Both the position numbers and the translations under genes were made by a program. Of a stretch of DNA of 64,000 nucleotides, positions 42,964 to 52,502 are shown in pieces (within the stretch, counting starts at the first letter, position 1; every line of letters begins with the position of its first letter). The stretch is from the NCBI GenBank assembly GCA_041583135.1, contig JBFHGJ010000012.1, forward strand, positions 1-64,000. Direction: 5' to 3'. This stretch comes from JABSOG01 sp041583135 (GTDB lineage Bacteria; Pseudomonadota; Gammaproteobacteria; Enterobacterales; Alteromonadaceae). The notes below the pieces were generated by a model, which searched no databases, was not told where the DNA came from, and worked only from the letters and a program-made list of their open reading frames with translations.

Positions 42964-44256
42964 CTACTCTACCGCTTCGACTGTCGTCGTCATGCGAAGA
43001 TCTGGCATGATGCGTACTAACTTGATCATATTGTCTTTCACCTCGACGATTTCAATCGGGTAACCGGCAATTTTCACACTCATGCTCGATTCGGGGATCT
43101 GCTCAAGATGTTCGAGGATCAAGCCATTGATGGTTTTAGGGCCATCACTGGGGAATTCCCAATTCATTTCCTTATTGATGTCTCGAATACTGGCGCTGCC
43201 ATCAACCAAAAACGAGCCATCCGGTTGATAGTGGATCTCTTCGTTCGGGGTTGGTGTCATGGTGGTGGTAAAGTCGCCTACCACTTCCTCTAGAATGTCC
43301 TCCAGTGTCACCAAGCCTTGAATGTCGCCATATTCATCGACGACCAAGCCGATGCGCTCTTTTGACTGTTGAAACTTAAACAGTTGGGTGTTTAATGAAG
43401 TGCCCTCGGGAATGTAGTAAATTTCTTTAACCGCACGTAATAAGGTCGCTTTAGTAAACTGCTCTTTGGCCAACAGTCTTAGGGCGTCACGACAGTGAAT
43501 GAAACCGACGGCATCATCGACATTGTCGCGATAGAGCAAAACACGGGTATGCTGAGCATTGGTCAACTGCTTGGTGATAGACTTCCAACTGTCGTTGACA
43601 TCAATGCCTACGACATCGGAGCGCGGGATCATAATGTCTTCAACGTGGATCTTCTCCAAGTCGAGCAAGTTAACCAGCATCGACTGATGGCGCTCGGGCA
43701 GAAGTGCCCCGGACTCATTAACCACGGTACGTAATTCCTCGGTGCTCAAGCTGTGGTGCTCGCGCTGCTCTTGGGATATGCCAAACAGTGAAATAAAGCC
43801 ATTGGTCACCCAGTTAAGGGCCAGTACAAAAGGCTTCATCGCAAACAGTAACCCTATCAATACAAAAGAGCTGGGGTAGGAGACTTTCTCCGGGTGTAGT
43901 GCGGCCAAGGTTTTTGGCGTGACCTCAGCGAAAATCAAGATCACAATAGTCAATGAAATCGAAGCAACGGTAAGTCCAAGGGTGTCACCCAACAAACGGG
44001 TGCCGATGATAGCTGCGATCATTGAAGCAGCGATATTGACGAGGTTATTGCCGATTAAGATAAGGCCAATAAGCTGGTCGGGGTTTTTGAGTAATCTGCT
44101 GACGCGCAAAGCGCCTTTGTGGTTTTGCTTTTCCAGGTGTTTCAGACGGTAGCGATTAATCGACATAATGCCTGTTTCAGAGCTGGAGAAATAAGCAGAA
44201 AATAAGACCAGGACCCCTAATACGGTGAAAAGAGTGCCTGTCGATATACTGTCCAA
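42964..44256 (-). CDS. corB: CNNM/CorC-family transporter (YfjD/CorB type)
   Basis: This 430-residue membrane protein has an N-terminal DUF21/CNNM transmembrane domain (helices about 8-28, 60-85, 92-112, 130-150) with FSSSETGIMSINRYR near 23-37 and IGNNLVNI. A CBS pair follows (about 205-325, with VVDEYGDIQGLVTLEDILEE near its end) and then a CorC/HlyC C-terminal domain. Family members move or sense Mg2+ or Co2+. The start is TTG at 44256; it gives the N-terminus MDSIST-TL, parallel to E. coli MEHISTTTL, and there is no early ATG. It is downstream of ypjD. Confidence 0.92.
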   Translation of the reverse strand: MDSISTGTLFTVLGVLVLFSAYFSSSETGIMSINRYRLKHLEKQNHKGALRVSRLLKNPDQLIGLILIGNNLVNIAASMIAAIIGTRLLGDTLGLTVASISLTIVILIFAEVTPKTLAALHPEKVSYPSSFVLIGLLFAMKPFVLALNWVTNGFISLFGISQEQREHHSLSTEELRTVVNESGALLPERHQSMLVNLLDLEKIHVEDIMIPRSDVVGIDVNDSWKSITKQLTNAQHTRVLLYRDNVDDAVGFIHCRDALRLLAKEQFTKATLLRAVKEIYYIPEGTSLNTQLFKFQQSKERIGLVVDEYGDIQGLVTLEDILEEVVGDFTTTMTPTPNEEIHYQPDGSFLVDGSASIRDINKEMNWEFPSDGPKTINGLILEHLEQIPESSMSVKIAGYPIEIVEVKDNMIKLVRIMPDLRMTTTVEAVE

Positions 44257-44296
44257 GCGGTTTTTATTCCTATGTTGTTAGATAGCGTTATTAACC

Positions 44297-44346
44297 CTTT
44301 TCCGCCGGGCAGTGTCAAGGGAAAATCGCCAAAAATGGCGGAAAAG
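44297..44346. repeat. Inverted repeat between ypjD and corB
   Basis: CTTTTCCGCC (44297-44306) and GGCGGAAAAG (44337-44346) are perfect 10-bp inverted repeats. A smaller CGCC/GGCG hairpin lies inside. Read leftward it forms a long stem after ypjD without a clear terminal T-run. It could attenuate transcription between ypjD and corB. Confidence 0.4.
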
Positions 44347-44370
44347 TACGCAAATTGCGTGTGGCTGACG

Positions 44371-45174
44371 TTATATTCGCCCAAGTATGATCTCTTTGAC
44401 AAAGCGACTGCCGAAGTAGGCCAATGTCAATAAAAAAGCGCCTATTAAGGTACTTATCACTGAGCTTTTGCCACGCCAGCCGTAAAACCGGTGTCCCAGC
44501 ACCAATGCCACATAAATCCCCCATGCCATTAAAGACAATACGGTTTTATGGGCCACTGAACGACTAAACATATCGTCTAGATAGATAAAGCCGGTCACCA
44601 AGGCCAATGACAACAAGATGGTGCCTATCATCAGCAGCTGAAACTGGTGTCTTTCAACCTGCATCAAGGGGGGCAGATTGGCACTGAGTGACAGCGCGCT
44701 CTTGCGTTTGAGGCGATAGCTGATGTATTGGGTTTGCACGGCGTACAATGAGGCGATGATCAGCGCGCAATAGGCCAGCAAAGATAAAATAATGTGAATG
44801 ATGAGCGGCATGTTGGACAACACACTTTTGACCATCAAAGGGTGAGGGAAAAACAGCGTGCTAAACTGCACAAAGGCGGCAAAGCCATAAACGACGGTGA
44901 GTAAAAACGGCGCCGGAAAGCGAATGGTGGCGACCGTGGTGGCGCCGACAATAATCAAGCAAACCAGCGAGGCGATGTTGATCAGGCTTAAGTCCTGTCC
45001 GCTGGGGGTGTAGATCTCCGTGATCACCAGCACCAAATGACTGATGATGGCTGCGATGGCGAGCATCCGCACTTTGGTCATGTTAATGCCGTGTTCTTTG
45101 AACAAGCCTTTAACCATCAGGCCGGTAGTCAACAAATACAGCAGCAATGAAAGGCAAATCAAGAAGGTATACAT
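44371..45174 (-). CDS. ypjD: Inner-membrane protein YpjD (CcsA-like)
   Basis: This 267-residue polytopic protein with about eight membrane helices is of the cytochrome c assembly (CcsA/CcmC-like) family. It is encoded next to ffh, as in E. coli. The helix containing IIHIILSLLAYCALIIASLYA near 128-148 (seen in parts) and the C-terminal HKTVLSLMAWGIY segment fit YpjD. The ATG at 45174 is preferred over a TTG five codons earlier. The role is not established; heme handling is only suggested by family. Confidence 0.85.
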   Translation of the reverse strand: MYTFLICLSLLLYLLTTGLMVKGLFKEHGINMTKVRMLAIAAIISHLVLVITEIYTPSGQDLSLINIASLVCLIIVGATTVATIRFPAPFLLTVVYGFAAFVQFSTLFFPHPLMVKSVLSNMPLIIHIILSLLAYCALIIASLYAVQTQYISYRLKRKSALSLSANLPPLMQVERHQFQLLMIGTILLSLALVTGFIYLDDMFSRSVAHKTVLSLMAWGIYVALVLGHRFYGWRGKSSVISTLIGAFLLTLAYFGSRFVKEIILGRI

Positions 45175-45304
45175 CGATATCCAGTACAAGCTGAGCTTCG
45201 ATTAGGTTATTGTTGCCGCTATTGTAGGGCAAATCCAAGCACAGTTAAACTCAATAAATGTGTTGTTATGTGGCTTTTACTGCCAAAAATCATTTTAATT
45301 GGTT

Positions 45305-45310
45305 TATAAT
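45305..45310 (+). promoter_or_regulatory. Possible -10 box of ffh
   Basis: TATAAT, a perfect sigma-70 -10 hexamer, lies 42 bp before the ffh ATG in the gap divergent from ypjD. No good -35 element is found 16-18 bp upstream. Confidence 0.4.
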
Positions 45311-45351
45311 GTCGGCCAAATCGACTGCTAACAGATAAATTGGAAGCTTGC

Positions 45352-46743
45352 ATGTTTGAAAATCTCTCGGAACGTTTATCGAAAACGTTACGCAATATCA
45401 GCGGCAAAGGCCGTTTGAGTGAAGACAATATCAAAGATACCCTGCGCGAAGTGCGCATGGCGCTTTTAGAGGCGGACGTTGCCCTACCGGTAGTCAAAGA
45501 GTTTGTTGCCAAGGTAAAAGAGCGCGCAGTTGGTGTTGAAGTCAGCAAGAGCCTGACCCCAGGTCAGGTGTTTATCAAAATCGTGCAAGGTGAGCTGGAA
45601 AAAGCCATGGGTGAGGCCAACGAGGCCCTGAACCTTGCGGCTCAGCCGCCGGCTATCGTATTGATGGCCGGTTTACAAGGTGCTGGTAAAACCACCACCG
45701 TTGGTAAGCTTGCCAAGTTCTTAAAAGAACGTGAGAAAAAATCTGTCTTGGTGGTTTCGGCTGACGTGTACCGTCCTGCGGCCATCAAGCAGTTGGAAAC
45801 CTTAGCCGGCGATGTTGGGGTTGAATTCTTCCCCAGTGACATCACGCAAAAGCCGGTGGATATCGCCAACGATGCCATCGCACACGCCCGCAAAAAATTC
45901 TTCGATGTCGTGTTGGTCGATACCGCCGGTCGTTTGCATGTCGATAATGACATGATGGACGAGATCAAATCACTGCACAGCAACATCAACCCGGTAGAAA
46001 CCTTGTTCGTGGTCGATGCCATGACAGGTCAAGATGCGGCCAATACCGCCAAAGCCTTTAACGATGCCCTGCCGCTTACTGGTGTGGTCCTGACCAAGGC
46101 CGACGGTGATGCCCGTGGTGGTGCGGCGTTGTCGATCCGTCAAATTACCGGCAAACCGATTAAGTTCATCGGTATGGGCGAGAAAACCGACGCGTTAGAG
46201 CCGTTCCATCCTGAGCGTATCGCCTCACGTATTTTGGGCATGGGTGACGTGTTGTCACTTATCGAAGAAGTTGAGCGTAAGGTCGATAAGCAAAAAGCCG
46301 AGAAGCTGGCGAAAAAAGTGATCAAAGGCCAAGGCTTTACCTTGGAAGATTTTCGCGACCAGTTGGTACAGATGCGCAACATGGGTGGCATGATGTCGAT
46401 GCTTGATAAAATGCCGGGTATGAGCAATATGCCTGCGGCGATGAAAGGGCAGGTCGGTGATAAACAGTTCGTTCAAATGGAAGTGATCATCAACTCCATG
46501 ACCCCAGCCGAGCGTGCCCGCCCCGACATTATCAAAGGTTCACGCAAGCGTCGTATCGCCCAAGGCTCAGGGACGCAAATTCAAGATGTCAATCGCCTGC
46601 TCAAGCAATTTACTCAAATGCAAAAAATGATGAAGAAAATGTCAGGCGGCGGCATGAAAAAACTGATGCGCGCAGCCCAAGGCATGAAAGGCATGATGCC
46701 GGGTGGTTTACCGGGCGGCTTCCCAGGAATTCCAAAACGCTAA
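45352..46743 (+). CDS. ffh: Signal recognition particle protein Ffh
   Basis: This 463-residue GTPase binds 4.5S RNA and targets nascent membrane proteins to FtsY and SecYEG. The N domain occupies about 1-90; the G domain has P-loop GLQGAGKT at 107-114, DTAGR near 190 and TKADGDARGG near 248. The Met-rich M domain (from about 325) ends MMKKMSGGGMKKLMRAAQG in pieces and a Gly/Pro tail. The ATG at 45352 is preferred over a TTG four codons upstream. It is divergent from ypjD. Confidence 0.97.
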   Translation: MFENLSERLSKTLRNISGKGRLSEDNIKDTLREVRMALLEADVALPVVKEFVAKVKERAVGVEVSKSLTPGQVFIKIVQGELEKAMGEANEALNLAAQPPAIVLMAGLQGAGKTTTVGKLAKFLKEREKKSVLVVSADVYRPAAIKQLETLAGDVGVEFFPSDITQKPVDIANDAIAHARKKFFDVVLVDTAGRLHVDNDMMDEIKSLHSNINPVETLFVVDAMTGQDAANTAKAFNDALPLTGVVLTKADGDARGGAALSIRQITGKPIKFIGMGEKTDALEPFHPERIASRILGMGDVLSLIEEVERKVDKQKAEKLAKKVIKGQGFTLEDFRDQLVQMRNMGGMMSMLDKMPGMSNMPAAMKGQVGDKQFVQMEVIINSMTPAERARPDIIKGSRKRRIAQGSGTQIQDVNRLLKQFTQMQKMMKKMSGGGMKKLMRAAQGMKGMMPGGLPGGFPGIPKR

Positions 46744-46895
46744 CATGCTATTGCGCCAGGGACGGTGCTATCAGCTTTATCTCTCTAATAAACCGAATGA
46801 TTGATGGCAAAAATTGAAATGAATGTTGCTTAGATTCAAGGTTATCATGGCCTGAAGTCACAAAGCAGATTTGAGCAATTTTTGGAGGCAACACA

Positions 46896-47870
46896 ATGGG
46901 CCTATTAATCGATGGTGTCTGGCAAGACAAGTGGTATGACACTAAAGCCAACGACGGTAAATTTGAGCGTGAACAGGCGCAACTTAGAAACTGGATCAGC
47001 AAAGATGGCGCGCCGGGACCCAGCGGTGTCGGTGGGTTTAAAGCGCAATCCGGTCGTTATCATCTTTATGTTTCTTTGGCCTGTCCGTGGGCCCACCGAA
47101 CCCTTATTTTTCGAAAACTAAAGCAGCTTGAGGCACATATTAGCGTATCGGTGGTTAGCCCCGATATGCTGTCACAAGGCTGGACCTTTGATAAAACTCA
47201 GCACAGTAGCGGCGATGCACTCTTTGACAGCGAGTATATGCACCAAATTTATACCAAGCACAATGCCACCTATTCAGGCCGAGTGACGGTACCGGTGTTA
47301 TGGGATAAACAGCGAGAAATGATTGTCAGCAATGAATCTTCGGAGATCATTCGCATGTTCAATTCTGCCTTTGACGAGATCACCGGCAATCACGACGACT
47401 ATTATCCCGAGCCGCTAAGGGAGAAAATAGACAGCATCAATGCCATGGTCTACGACAACATCAACAATGGTGTTTATAAGACCGGTTTTGCCACCTCTCA
47501 ACAGGCCTATGAGCAAGCCTATCATCAACTTTTCGCTAAATTGGATGACGTTGAGGCGATGTTATCAAACACGCGTTATTTGCTGGGGGATCGTTTAACC
47601 GAAGCCGATTGGCGCTTGTTTACCACACTGATCCGCTTTGACGCGGTGTATTTTGGCCATTTCAAATGTAATAAACAACAGCTTGAGCAATATCCCAATA
47701 TGGCCGGTTACATTCGCGATTTATATCAGCATCCCGGTATTGCGCAGACAGTCGATTTTTATCACATCAAACGGCATTACTACTTTAGCCATACGATGAT
47801 CAATCCGACTCAAGTGGTGCCGCTAGGGCCTGAGATTGATTACACCCGAGCGCACAATCGGGATAGATAG
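46896..47870 (+). CDS. yqjG: Glutathionyl-hydroquinone reductase YqjG
   Basis: This 324-residue enzyme of the Xi-class glutathione transferase family reduces glutathionyl-hydroquinones, freeing GSH. The catalytic Cys63 lies in SLACPWAHRTL (60-70), the same position as in E. coli YqjG. An N-terminal thioredoxin fold contains VPVLWDK and SNESSEIIRM, and a helical C-terminal domain contains LTEADWRLFTTLIRFDAVY in parts. A TTGGAGG ribosome binding site precedes the ATG. It depends on glutathione made by GshA. Confidence 0.94.
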   Translation: MGLLIDGVWQDKWYDTKANDGKFEREQAQLRNWISKDGAPGPSGVGGFKAQSGRYHLYVSLACPWAHRTLIFRKLKQLEAHISVSVVSPDMLSQGWTFDKTQHSSGDALFDSEYMHQIYTKHNATYSGRVTVPVLWDKQREMIVSNESSEIIRMFNSAFDEITGNHDDYYPEPLREKIDSINAMVYDNINNGVYKTGFATSQQAYEQAYHQLFAKLDDVEAMLSNTRYLLGDRLTEADWRLFTTLIRFDAVYFGHFKCNKQQLEQYPNMAGYIRDLYQHPGIAQTVDFYHIKRHYYFSHTMINPTQVVPLGPEIDYTRAHNRDR

Positions 47871-47960
47871 TTTAGTCGCGGCCGCCTGTTTGCCCGATAG
47901 GTCTTGATGACCTAACAAGCGATAAGACGGCCAGCTGACGTTTTGAGTTGCCGCTAGGGA

Positions 47961-48794
47961 TTATTCAACGGCACGCAACAAGGCATTGATACCGACTTTT
48001 TCGCGGGTCTGGGCATCGACCTTTTTCACGATAATGGCGGCATTGAGGGCATAATGTCCTTCTTTTGACGGCAATGTGCCGGCGACGACTACTGAGCCTG
48101 CCGGTACGCGGCCGTAATGGATCTTGCCGGTTTCACGGTCATAGATCTTGGTGCTTTGGCTGATATAAACGCCCATTGAGATCACCGTGCCTTCTTCGAC
48201 AATGACGCCTTCGACTATCTCAGAGCGGGCGCCGATAAAGCAGTTGTCTTCGATAATGGTTGGGTTGGCCTGTAGCGGCTCAAGTACGCCACCGATGCCG
48301 ACACCGCCAGAAATGTGCACATTCTTACCAATTTGAGCGCAAGAACCGACGGTTGCCCAAGTGTCTACCATAGTGCCTGAATCGACGTAGGCGCCGATAT
48401 TGATGTAAGAAGGCATCAATACCACATTGTTGCCGACATAACAGCCTTTGCGCACCATCGCGTTTGGCACCACGCGCATACCTTCTTGACGGAACTGCTC
48501 TGGGGTGTAATCGGCAAATTTCAAATCGACCTTATCCCAATAACGGGTGATGCCGGCATCCATGACGCGATTTTCGCGCAGCGCAAAAGACAACAGTACG
48601 GCCTTTTTCAACCATTGGTGAACGACCCATTCGCCGGCAATTTTTTCTGCCACTCTGGCCTGTCCGCTATCGAGCATCGACAATGCAGTGTTGACCGCTT
48701 CGATTAGCATGTCATCGGCAGTCGCCATTGACAGATTTTGGCGATTGTCAAACGCGGTTTCAATGATGTTTTGTAAGGTACTTTGGCTTGTCAT
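47961..48794 (-). CDS. dapD: Tetrahydrodipicolinate N-succinyltransferase DapD
   Basis: This 277-residue trimeric left-handed beta-helix acyltransferase of the lysine/diaminopimelate pathway uses succinyl-CoA. Hexapeptide repeats run from about residue 110 to 235 (for example VRKGCYVGNNVVLMPSYIN and GSCAQIGKNVHISGGVGIGG in parts). Length matches E. coli DapD (274). It lies downstream of glnD with a 24-bp gap, the order map-glnD-dapD seen in relatives. Confidence 0.97.
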   Translation of the reverse strand: MTSQSTLQNIIETAFDNRQNLSMATADDMLIEAVNTALSMLDSGQARVAEKIAGEWVVHQWLKKAVLLSFALRENRVMDAGITRYWDKVDLKFADYTPEQFRQEGMRVVPNAMVRKGCYVGNNVVLMPSYINIGAYVDSGTMVDTWATVGSCAQIGKNVHISGGVGIGGVLEPLQANPTIIEDNCFIGARSEIVEGVIVEEGTVISMGVYISQSTKIYDRETGKIHYGRVPAGSVVVAGTLPSKEGHYALNAAIIVKKVDAQTREKVGINALLRAVE

Positions 48795-48818
48795 CAGGTT
48801 TCCAGTTACTGTTGTTAC

Positions 48819-51437
48819 TTAGCTGCTGACGAAAGCCAGTTTTTCCAGCATGACTTTGGCCAGCTCGGATTTTTGGCTTTCGCTTAAAGGTTGGTTGTCA
48901 CTGCTTGAGAGCACGAACATATCTTCGGCCTTTTCACCGATGGTGGTGATCTTGGCCGAGTGAATCGACAGTTCGAACTGTTGGAAGATCTTGCCGATAC
49001 GCACCAAAAGGCCAGGTACATCAAGGGCGGTGATCTCCACAGTGGTGGTTTGTTTGTTGGTCAAAGGCCAAAAGTCGATTTTCGGCTTAACCGCAAAGTG
49101 TTTCATGTTGCGTGGTGGCCTTTGTGGCGCAAAGCGTTTTTTGCGATCGCCTTGTAACGCCAGCTCCAAGGACTTTTCTATTTTAGCCGCCTTGGCGCTT
49201 GAAGAAATGGCGCGGCCGTTTTTCTCATGAACGACGAAAGTGTGCATCGCGTAGTTGTCTTTGCTGCGCATCAGCTGAGCATCGAGGACGTTGAGCTTTT
49301 TATCGTCCAAAGCCGACACCACATTGACGAAGATATCCTGTTGCATCGGATGATAGATAAAGATCACCGTACCGCCGCGCACAGAGGTTTTACTCACCCT
49401 GACCAGTGGCTTGTTGAGGTCGTCCTGGTTGAGGATGCTGGCGGTATGCCAAGCAACCTGCTCGGCGCTGTTGTGGGCAAAGTAGTTGGCGGCAAAGCGA
49501 TTCCATAAATCCTGCACCTGCTCAGGCGCATAGCCTTCGGTGGTGAGGATCTTAAGGGCATCGTTTTTGCGGTCTCTGACGGCGGCGCGAATATCCAGCG
49601 GTTTTTCAAGGCCACGGCGCAGCGCTTTTTGGCAGATCAAATAGAGATCTTTAAACAATGAGGCTTTCCAACCGTTCCACAGGTTGTCGTTGGTGGCTCT
49701 GACGTCGGCAACGGTCAGGCAATAGAGATAATCCAACGAGGTTTCATCGCGCACCTGCTCGGCAAACTCTTTGATCACCTCAGGGTCATAGATGTCTTTG
49801 CGCTGTGCGGTGGTAGACAGTAGTAGGTGGTTTTTGACCAGCCAACTGAGCAATTTGGTGTCGAACTTACTGAGTTGATGGCGCGAGGAGAAATCGCGGG
49901 CATCAATGGCACCTAATTCACTGTGAGAGCCGCCACGGCCCTTGGCAATATCGTGAAACATCGCGGCAAGATACAACAGCTCGGGTTTGGCCATACGTTT
50001 GGCGATTTCGTTACACAACAAAAACTCATCGCCGCTGGTTTGCTCGAAAAACTCATGCACATTTTGCATCACCTTAATGGTGTGCTCATCGACGGTGTAG
50101 GCATGAAAAAGGTCAAATTGCATTTGCCCGACGATCCGTTGCCAAAAGGGCAGGTAGGCCGCCAAAATCGCATGTTTGTTCATCAGGCGTATGGCTTTTA
50201 GCGCCCCGGGCTGACGGAAGATTTTAATGAAGCGTTTTTGACAGGCTTCGTAATCTTGCAGTTCACCGATGGAGCGGTTACGAACCCGTCTTAATTGTCT
50301 GATGGTCGCCGAGTGAATGCCTTTGATGCTGTCGTGCTCTGCGATATATAAAAACAACTGTACTAGGTTGTGCCGCTGGAAAAAGACATTGTTGTGACGA
50401 GTGGCGATAAGCCCATTGGTGACTTGGAAATTATTGTCGATGATGGTGATATCTGGGTTGGCCTGCTCTCCGAGGATCTCTATCTCGTAATGATGCAGCA
50501 GCATTTCATTGAGTTCTATCACGCGTTGGATCACCCGAAACAAACGCTTCATCATGCGTTCGACCGATGCCTTGCCATTGCCGCCAAAACCCAACAGTTT
50601 GGAAACCGCTGTCTGATAGTCAAACAATAGCCGATTCTCACCGCGCCCTGCCTCTAGGTGCAATGCAAAACGGATATTCCACAGCGCATCTTGTGCCTCG
50701 CGCAGATCTTCAATTTCCTCATCGGTCAGATAACGCTGTTTGGCTTTGTGTTTAAGCCCTTCACCAAAGCGTAAATGGTGCTTGGCTATCCAGCCGATGG
50801 TTTGAATGTCTCTTAAACAGCCGGGGTTGGCTTTGAGGTTGGGTTCAAGGTTGTAGGTAATACCGTGGTATTTGTTATGGCGCTGTATTTGTTCGTCGCG
50901 CTTGGCGATAAAAAACGCCTTCGATGGCCAAGGGTTTTGATTCTTTAGCCGTTTTCGTAGACGGTTATACAGGGTACGATTTCCCTCAAGCCAGCGGGTT
51001 TCGAGCAAGCTGGTGGCCAAGGTGATATCGTGGGTGCTTTTTTCCAAGGTATCGTCAATGGTGCGAACACTATGGCCGATATCCAGTTTCAGATCCCACA
51101 AGGCGCTGATGAACTGCTCGATTTTGCCGATGGTTTGTTGCTCCAACTCATTTTGATAGAGCAACAATAGGTCGATGTCTGAATGAGGATGCAACTCTCC
51201 ACGGCCATAGCCGCCGACGGCCAGCAAAGTGAGCTTTTCTTTGTCCAGCCCGACATGGGTCCATAGACCGCCGAGCATCATGTCAACGACGATTTTACGG
51301 GATTTGACCAGCTTATCGATGGGATAGTCGTTAAACGATGTCCTCAGCCAGTCGTAATACACTTGCTGCGCCTCTAAGTAGGCGTCTTTGTCAAAAGGCG
51401 CTTTAAAAGGCGCAAGTATGTGCTCAGGGATGACCAT
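48819..51437 (-). CDS. glnD: PII uridylyltransferase / uridylyl-removing enzyme GlnD
   Basis: This 872-residue nitrogen sensor uridylylates PII when glutamine is low and removes UMP when it is high. The nucleotidyltransferase motif GGYGRGELHPHSDIDLL is at 75-91 with catalytic Asp87 and Asp89. The HD domain MFHDIAKGRGGSH is near 490. Two C-terminal ACT domains bind glutamine (one near 690, the other near 800 with TALDVPGLLVRIGKIF). Its target GlnB is encoded at 34552-34890 with Tyr51 intact. The gene lies between map and dapD. Confidence 0.96.
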   Translation of the reverse strand: MVIPEHILAPFKAPFDKDAYLEAQQVYYDWLRTSFNDYPIDKLVKSRKIVVDMMLGGLWTHVGLDKEKLTLLAVGGYGRGELHPHSDIDLLLLYQNELEQQTIGKIEQFISALWDLKLDIGHSVRTIDDTLEKSTHDITLATSLLETRWLEGNRTLYNRLRKRLKNQNPWPSKAFFIAKRDEQIQRHNKYHGITYNLEPNLKANPGCLRDIQTIGWIAKHHLRFGEGLKHKAKQRYLTDEEIEDLREAQDALWNIRFALHLEAGRGENRLLFDYQTAVSKLLGFGGNGKASVERMMKRLFRVIQRVIELNEMLLHHYEIEILGEQANPDITIIDNNFQVTNGLIATRHNNVFFQRHNLVQLFLYIAEHDSIKGIHSATIRQLRRVRNRSIGELQDYEACQKRFIKIFRQPGALKAIRLMNKHAILAAYLPFWQRIVGQMQFDLFHAYTVDEHTIKVMQNVHEFFEQTSGDEFLLCNEIAKRMAKPELLYLAAMFHDIAKGRGGSHSELGAIDARDFSSRHQLSKFDTKLLSWLVKNHLLLSTTAQRKDIYDPEVIKEFAEQVRDETSLDYLYCLTVADVRATNDNLWNGWKASLFKDLYLICQKALRRGLEKPLDIRAAVRDRKNDALKILTTEGYAPEQVQDLWNRFAANYFAHNSAEQVAWHTASILNQDDLNKPLVRVSKTSVRGGTVIFIYHPMQQDIFVNVVSALDDKKLNVLDAQLMRSKDNYAMHTFVVHEKNGRAISSSAKAAKIEKSLELALQGDRKKRFAPQRPPRNMKHFAVKPKIDFWPLTNKQTTTVEITALDVPGLLVRIGKIFQQFELSIHSAKITTIGEKAEDMFVLSSSDNQPLSESQKSELAKVMLEKLAFVSS

Positions 51438-51453
51438 AGTTAGCCGCTGTGTC

Positions 51454-52245
51454 TTATGCCGGGTGGCGATAGATACGTTCCAAAGACTCGTCAGAGCGTA
51501 ACGTTAGCACTTCAACACCGTCTTCAAGCACCAACAAGGTGTGCTCCCATTGTGACGATAAGCTGCGGTCTTTGGTTACGACTGTCCAATCGTCTTTTAA
51601 CAGTTTCGAGTGGCGCTTACCGGCATTGACCATCGGCTCTATGGTAAAGCACATACCCGGAACCAAGGCTTCACCTGTGTTTGGGCGGCCATAATGGAGC
51701 ACTTGCGGATCTTCGTGAAAACCGGCGCCGATACCGTGGCCACAGTATTCGCGAACGATGGAATAATTGTGACCTTCGGCGTGTTTTTGAATGGCAGCGC
51801 CAATGGTGCCTAACCGTACACCCGGCTTAACCATTTGAATGGCTTGATAAAGACACTCTTGTGACACTCGCACCAAACGCTCCGCCATAATGCTGGGTTT
51901 GCCGATAAAGAACATTTTGCTGGTATCGCCATGATAGCCGTCTTTGATCACGGTGATGTCGATGTTGACAATATCGCCGTCTTTGAGCTTTTTATCAGAC
52001 GGAATACCGTGACAGATCACGTGATTGACTGAGGTGCAGATAGACTTGGGAAAGCCGTGATAATCCAGCGGGGCCGGGATCACTTTTTGCTCGTTGACCA
52101 TATAATCATGGCAAATGGTGTTGAGTTCATCTGTGGTTACCCCGGCTTTTACATAAGGCTCAATCATTTCAAGCACCTCTGCCGCCAGGCGTCCAGCGAC
52201 GCGCATTTTTTCCATTTCTTCTGCCGTTTTGATCTTAATGGTCAT
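51454..52245 (-). CDS. map: Methionine aminopeptidase type I
   Basis: This 263-residue metalloenzyme removes the initiator Met. The pita-bread fold ligands are present: DIVNIDITV with the first Asp, DGYHGDTSKMF with the second, CGHGIGAGFHEDPQ with the His, and the two Glu in FTIEPMVN and QWEHTLLV. It is the short proteobacterial form without an N-terminal extension. AGGA lies 6 nt before the ATG. It is divergent from rpsB across a 352-bp gap. Confidence 0.97.
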   Translation of the reverse strand: MTIKIKTAEEMEKMRVAGRLAAEVLEMIEPYVKAGVTTDELNTICHDYMVNEQKVIPAPLDYHGFPKSICTSVNHVICHGIPSDKKLKDGDIVNIDITVIKDGYHGDTSKMFFIGKPSIMAERLVRVSQECLYQAIQMVKPGVRLGTIGAAIQKHAEGHNYSIVREYCGHGIGAGFHEDPQVLHYGRPNTGEALVPGMCFTIEPMVNAGKRHSKLLKDDWTVVTKDRSLSSQWEHTLLVLEDGVEVLTLRSDESLERIYRHPA

Positions 52246-52398
52246 TCATATTCCTATCTGTTGGTTGGTGCCCTTCAGTGATGGTTCGCTTGGCGAAATC
52301 AAATTAAGTCGGCGTCTGAGCGCCTTGGTTCACTGCTTTGGATGTCTATCGGGCGTAAATTTAACTCGCCTTTTATTGTAGCGGTCTAAAACTAAATA
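52246..52398. other. Upstream part of the 352-bp map-rpsB divergent region
   Basis: No gene is seen. This part must contain the map promoter, but no clear -35/-10 pair could be recognised on the minus strand. The right part of the gap holds the rpsB promoter and leader, listed separately. Confidence 0.5.
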
Positions 52399-52427
52399 TT
52401 GAACCCCTAGGGCGTTTATGGTATAAA
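52399..52427 (+). promoter_or_regulatory. Promoter of rpsB-tsf
   Basis: TTGAAC (52399-52404), a spacer of exactly 17 nt and TATAAA (52422-52427) form a good sigma-70 promoter, followed by a GC-rich discriminator (GCACGCC). GC-rich discriminators are typical of ppGpp-repressed ribosomal promoters. The leader would be about 160 nt long. Confidence 0.75.
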
Positions 52428-52502
52428 GCACGCCGAAATTCTACGGCAGCTATTGTCCAGCTTTTCCGAGGATTTTAAAACACTTTTTTAATTAATTACA
52501 CA

